A DNA stretch of 64,000 nt, from positions 62,001 through 126,000 of the forward strand of contig JANSWY010000003.1 in the NCBI GenBank assembly GCA_024743255.1, read 5' to 3'. Below the pieces are notes generated by a model. That model had not been told where the DNA came from and did not search any database. It saw nothing but the letters and a program-made list of their open reading frames with translations. Origin of the DNA: a bacterium. GTDB taxonomy: Bacteria > Bacteroidota > Bacteroidia > Cytophagales > Cyclobacteriaceae. Made by a program: the position numbers and the translations under genes. Shown one piece after another: positions 60,683 to 64,000 of this stretch. The stretch's first letter is position 1, and each line of letters starts with the position of its first letter.

Positions 60683-62425
60683 CTAATTGAGCCTATATAC
60701 CGGATAAATTAAATGTACTTTTTCGTAATGTTTTGATTTTTTAAATATCCAATCCAGCTGCATGTATCTATTCGAAGTGAAGTTCTCATCTGATTTTTGA
60801 AGCTCACGATACTGTTTTTCAAGCTCAGGGTTTTCTTCAAGAATCTTTTTTGCTAATTCTTCAAATACATAGGAGGAGAAGTACTCTTTCCTCTCCATTA
60901 CGGTATCAAAGAAATTCCATTTTAAGAAACTGTCTTCACCTAGTGGTTCAAGCATCTCTACGATGTATCTCTTCGTATCTTGATTAAGTGGTATCAGTAG
61001 GTCGCCTTTGGAAAGCTCCAATTCAATAGTTACTTCTTCCAGGTCAATATCATAGTGATAATAATGACCTTCATAACTATTAGAAACTGACTTCAAACTA
61101 TTGATCTTGTAAGTCTTCACAGAAATTGAAGTGTCACTTTCTATTTCTCTCATTCCCACCTTGTTTGCCTTAAGCATTTCTACTACCTGATACCAGGATT
61201 TTTTGATCACATAATATTCGGGTGCTATTGCAGAAATCGCAGGCTTATAGCTATTCCAGTAGGTCAGTTCTTTTTCAAATGGTTTTGATCGATCGTAAAA
61301 GAGTCTCTTTTGTTGGGTTAAGTCACTATCTACATACTCCCCCTCAAACCCTTTGAAGTTCAATGTCGAATTTCTGGAACTATCCAATTCCCACTTTAAA
61401 GGAAATATGCTTTGTTCCATGAGTTTTTTGCGAGCTGTGGTTCTTGCGGTTTTAACTGTTTCTTTATTGTCCGCAAGCACTTTGGTCATTCCATGAATAA
61501 ACTCGTAAGTAGCAGGAACCCTTTGTTGATATGGTTTCAACATATGAGTTTCTGTCATAAACCCATATGTCTGAAAAAGATTTGCAAATCCTGATGAATA
61601 TCTGGCCCAATCTGCAAACTCCGAAAATCCAGCATCTGGTTTTCTACCATAAACATTCACATAAGGAGTCATTGGGAAACCTACTGATTCCATATGCTGA
61701 TAGATTTGGGGTTTCATTGTTTCTTCCTGAAACTCTATCAACCCAGGGCTCAGTTTATCTTTTTGATTAGCAATTAGTGTAATCACATATTGATAATCTG
61801 CTCCATTACTCACATGAGTATCCAGAAAAAAATCAGGATCCAAGGCATGAAAAATTTCCCAGAAGGACCACATATTTCGTGTGTCGGCCTTTGTGAAATC
61901 TCTGTTTAGATTAAAATTTCTGGCATTTCCTCTAAAACCATATTCTTTTGGGCCGTTCTGATTGACCCTTGTGGTGCTATTTCTGTTAAGGACTCCTCCG
62001 ATATTAAAAAATGGAATAATTGCTACTACAACATTCTTGGATTCTTTTTTCAATACCTTTTTTTGCGCCAAATCCCTTAGGAACATCATGCTTGCATCAA
62101 TACCATCAGTTTCACCAGCATGGATCGCATTATTGATCAGAAAAACGCCCTTTTCACCAGTTTTAATACCTTCAAGGTCAAACTGCTTATCCGAATCAAA
62201 TAATACCAAATGAAGAGGTTCACCAGAATCCGTTGGACCCATCTCGATCATTTTGATCGTTTCAAAATCTTTGGCCAGCTTTTGATAATACTTGATTCCT
62301 TCCTGATAAGTAACAGTTTCAGTTCCTTCAGTAAGTTCGTATTTGGTCATGTATTGCTGCTCCTTTTGAGCAAATGCTACTGATGACACCAGGCATAGTA
62401 TCACCGTAAAAAATGATAATCTCAT
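60683..62425 (-). CDS. M14-family metallocarboxypeptidase, exported
   Basis: 580 residues from the ATG at 62425 (20 in-frame codons upstream overlap the previous gene). Signal peptide RLSFFTVILCLVSSVAFAQ. The zinc site is His-Xaa-Xaa-Glu in NAIHAGETDGID (about 103) and His in FLDTHVSNGADYQY (about 210); the catalytic Glu is in YGFMTETHMLKPY (about 300). It is longer than the usual M14 core of about 300 residues; the extra C-terminal 250 residues are of unknown role. It is periplasmic or surface-exposed. Its start shares one base (TAATG) with the stop of the hydrolase-OsmC gene. Confidence 0.88.
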   Translation of the reverse strand: MRLSFFTVILCLVSSVAFAQKEQQYMTKYELTEGTETVTYQEGIKYYQKLAKDFETIKMIEMGPTDSGEPLHLVLFDSDKQFDLEGIKTGEKGVFLINNAIHAGETDGIDASMMFLRDLAQKKVLKKESKNVVVAIIPFFNIGGVLNRNSTTRVNQNGPKEYGFRGNARNFNLNRDFTKADTRNMWSFWEIFHALDPDFFLDTHVSNGADYQYVITLIANQKDKLSPGLIEFQEETMKPQIYQHMESVGFPMTPYVNVYGRKPDAGFSEFADWARYSSGFANLFQTYGFMTETHMLKPYQQRVPATYEFIHGMTKVLADNKETVKTARTTARKKLMEQSIFPLKWELDSSRNSTLNFKGFEGEYVDSDLTQQKRLFYDRSKPFEKELTYWNSYKPAISAIAPEYYVIKKSWYQVVEMLKANKVGMREIESDTSISVKTYKINSLKSVSNSYEGHYYHYDIDLEEVTIELELSKGDLLIPLNQDTKRYIVEMLEPLGEDSFLKWNFFDTVMERKEYFSSYVFEELAKKILEENPELEKQYRELQKSDENFTSNRYMQLDWIFKKSKHYEKVHLIYPVYRLN

Positions 62426-63636
62426 TATTCTTTCAGGGTTGTATTGACTTTTACTTCGCTGTGCAAGGTGCGATGAACCGGGCACTTATCCGCAATTTCA
62501 AGCAATCTTTTTCTTTGGCTTTCATCCAAATCCCCTTCCAGCTCCACAATTCTATCGAAGTGATCAATTTTAGCATTGGTGCTTTCACAGTCTTCACAAT
62601 CAGACTTGTATTTTTTGTTATGTGTAAGATGGACTCTGGCTTCTTTTAAATCCCATTTCTTGTGATCAGCATACATTTTTAACGTCATACTTGTACATGC
62701 CCCCAAAGCAGCTGTCAGATAACCATAAGGCGTAGGGCCCAAATCTGTTCCACCTACATCTGCAGGTTCATCTGCAATCATAAAATGATCTCCAGCAAGT
62801 ATCTCCGTTGTGAAGCTACCACTAGAAGTACGGGTTAGTACATCTCCTTCTGTTTGTAAATGTTCATGGGTTTTCTCTACGATGTATCTTGTGGCCCAGG
62901 TCGCAATTATATGCCCGACATATTCTGCATCTCTGTTATCAGACATCAGGTGATCTGCTCCATCAAGTGTTACGAAGCTTTTAGGATGATGAGCAGCAGT
63001 ATAAATTTTTGCTGCGTTTGCAATCTCAACTGTGAGGTCTTGCGGTGAATGAAGAACCAATAAAGGTTTACCCAGGTTTTTGATAACCACATCGCTTTCT
63101 ATAGACTCCAAATCATCCAGGAAATGCTTCTTTATTTTGAATGGTCTACCTCCAATATTCACCGTAGCTTCACCTTTAGATTCGATTTCTTCAATGCTCT
63201 CATCCAATAAATGCTTTACATGTGGAGGGTCTGCTGGAGCTCCAATGGTTACCACAGCGTTTATGCTTTTCAGTTTTCCTGCTGTATGTAGCACTGCTGC
63301 ACCTCCCAATGAGTGACCAATTATAATCTGAGGCGCTTCATAATTCTCTTCCAAAAATTCGTACGCTGCTGTTAGATCTTCCATGTTTGAAGAAAAATTG
63401 GTGTCTGAAAAATCACCCTCACTTTGCCCTAATCCAGTGAAATCAAATCTTAATACAGCTACATTGTTTGCGGTAAGAGCCGAACTAATACTGCCAACTG
63501 CATTTAAATTCTTTGAACAAGTAAAGCAATGAGCAAAAATTGCATATGCTTTGGGTTTACCAGAAATTGGAGATTCCAACCTTGCAGAAAGTGTATGTCC
63601 TTGTTTGTTCTGAAATTTTAGTCTGGTGCTTTTCAT
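62425..63636 (-). CDS. Alpha/beta-hydrolase fused to OsmC domain
   Basis: 403 residues from the ATG at 63636 (58 further in-frame codons upstream start with ATG but read like untranslated sequence). Residues about 1-255 are an alpha/beta-hydrolase: FDFTGLGQSEGDFS (about 68), nucleophile elbow IIGHSLGGAAVLH (about 109), Asp in SPQDLTVE, His in DGADHLMS. Residues about 270-403 are an OsmC domain with the peroxidatic Cys in LGACTSMTLKMYADHKKW and the resolving Cys in DKCPVHRTL. The same fusion is known in other bacteria as a bifunctional hydrolase/OsmC protein, with likely roles in organic-hydroperoxide defence. The M14 peptidase follows with a one-base overlap. Confidence 0.9.
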   Translation of the reverse strand: MKSTRLKFQNKQGHTLSARLESPISGKPKAYAIFAHCFTCSKNLNAVGSISSALTANNVAVLRFDFTGLGQSEGDFSDTNFSSNMEDLTAAYEFLEENYEAPQIIIGHSLGGAAVLHTAGKLKSINAVVTIGAPADPPHVKHLLDESIEEIESKGEATVNIGGRPFKIKKHFLDDLESIESDVVIKNLGKPLLVLHSPQDLTVEIANAAKIYTAAHHPKSFVTLDGADHLMSDNRDAEYVGHIIATWATRYIVEKTHEHLQTEGDVLTRTSSGSFTTEILAGDHFMIADEPADVGGTDLGPTPYGYLTAALGACTSMTLKMYADHKKWDLKEARVHLTHNKKYKSDCEDCESTNAKIDHFDRIVELEGDLDESQRKRLLEIADKCPVHRTLHSEVKVNTTLKE

Positions 63637-63831
63637 GGAATGGGGTTCTAAAATTGTTAGATTATTGAAAACAATTGTTCTATCATCAACTGTTATTATT
63701 AAATTAGTTGAGACTGAAACGCTAAAGGAACTTAAAACATTCCAATGCGTTATCTGTACTATCAATTTATTAAAAATTGGCAACCTCTGATAGATATAAT
63801 TGTCATTCAAGAAACAATTAAAACTTTTGCT

Positions 63832-64000
63832 TTGAAGACGAAAACCACTTTGTTCATAATTGCAATCCTGATTTCAGGATCTCTTGCGGCTCAGAATATT
63901 AGATATAATGTTGTGAAGGGCTCAAAGACAATAGGCTCTATGGACATCAATAGAATTCAAAATGGCAATTCTGTGAGATATGATATTAAGAATGATGTTG
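63832..64000 (+). CDS. Exported DUF6134-like protein (3' end cut by window)
   Basis: The first 56 codons are inside the window. A TTG at 63832 is the only start for the signal peptide LKTKTTLFIIAILISGSLAA with cleavage at AAQ. The mature start, NIRYNVVKGSKTIGSMDINR, followed by a Tyr-rich strand, is like the DUF6134 family of Bacteroidota exported proteins (tentative). It is divergent from the hydrolase-OsmC gene. A TATAATTG stretch near 63793-63801 may be its -7 element. The rest of the protein cannot be seen. Confidence 0.65.
   Translation, partial: MKTKTTLFIIAILISGSLAAQNIRYNVVKGSKTIGSMDINRIQNGNSVRYDIKNDV

Noticed and set aside
63637-63810. 58-codon N-terminal extension of the hydrolase-OsmC protein
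   Set aside because: It reads as AT-rich leader without signal or domain; homologues start near MKSTRLKFQ.
1-64000. rRNA, tRNA, IS, prophage or CRISPR
   Set aside because: No transposase, no phage structural gene, no conserved rRNA or tRNA sequence was recognised in any gap; all gaps over 300 nt are accounted for (only 9995-10305).

Overview
The window looks like a chromosomal segment of a Bacteroidota bacterium, most likely a marine Cytophagales relative. Four things support this: Bacteroidota-type promoters (TTTG, about 19 nt, TAnnTTTG); type IX secretion C-terminal sorting domains and PID-CTERM peptides; the ribosomal cluster rpmB-rpmG-DUF4295-ftsY; and families common in this phylum (DUF1501/DUF1800, DUF4097, DUF547, LytS/LytTR pairs, SBBP and cadherin-like repeats). 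I saw no rRNA, tRNA, CRISPR, phage or insertion sequence. The phylum is well supported; the lower rank is inference.

Layout. 1-3055: tail of a PID-CTERM peptide gene facing a fused FAD/Fe-S 2-hydroxyacid dehydrogenase. 3137-5149: eukaryotic-type glycogen branching enzyme. 5394-9994: a rightward run of a secreted propeller-like protein, small hydrolase and membrane genes, then a periplasmic alpha/beta-hydrolase followed by a LytS-type kinase and LytTR regulator; candidate LytTR direct repeats lie upstream, and an 8 x 21-bp tandem array lies just downstream. 10306-14350: a VWA-domain protein, a TPR-like fragment, a frameshifted PID-CTERM gene and two lipoproteins. 14417-17525: an archaeal-type GH13 alpha-amylase lipoprotein beside a membrane AraC regulator that carries a starch-binding-like sensor domain. 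17732-30002: housekeeping and envelope genes (lspA, ileS, RND transporter, dgt, MtfA-like peptidase, glyS, CPA2 antiporter). 30159-35182: DUF547 lipoprotein, ugd, acyl-CoA dehydrogenase, rpsU-xerC-hpf. 35344-44278: a 2437-residue T9SS adhesin, followed in its own transcription direction by a complete PID-CTERM mini-protein and facing a divergent ECF sigma/anti-sigma pair. 44291-50895: DUF4870 protein, rocD, a lipoprotein, rpmB-rpmG-DUF4295, ftsY and a second LytS/LytTR pair. 50982-59821: DUF1800/DUF1501 pair, acyltransferase, BASS transporter, and a sigma/HEAT anti-sigma/DUF4097 operon. 59959-64000: two paralogous small proteins with matching promoter regions, an M14 peptidase, an alpha/beta-hydrolase-OsmC fusion and the start of a DUF6134-like gene.

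Genes that appear to work together: (a) alpha-amylase, CBM-7TM-AraC regulator and the 15-bp direct repeats between them as a starch-sensing unit, possibly linked to glycogen synthesis by the branching enzyme; (b) hydrolase, LytS and LytTR as an autoregulated unit; (c) sigma/anti-sigma, adhesin and PID-CTERM peptide as a surface-adhesion unit; (d) the twin 72-75-residue proteins as a co-regulated family of unknown function.

Where translation starts were ambiguous I moved them to the ATG that best fits the protein family or signal peptide, and said so. No database search was possible; family names come from motif recognition.
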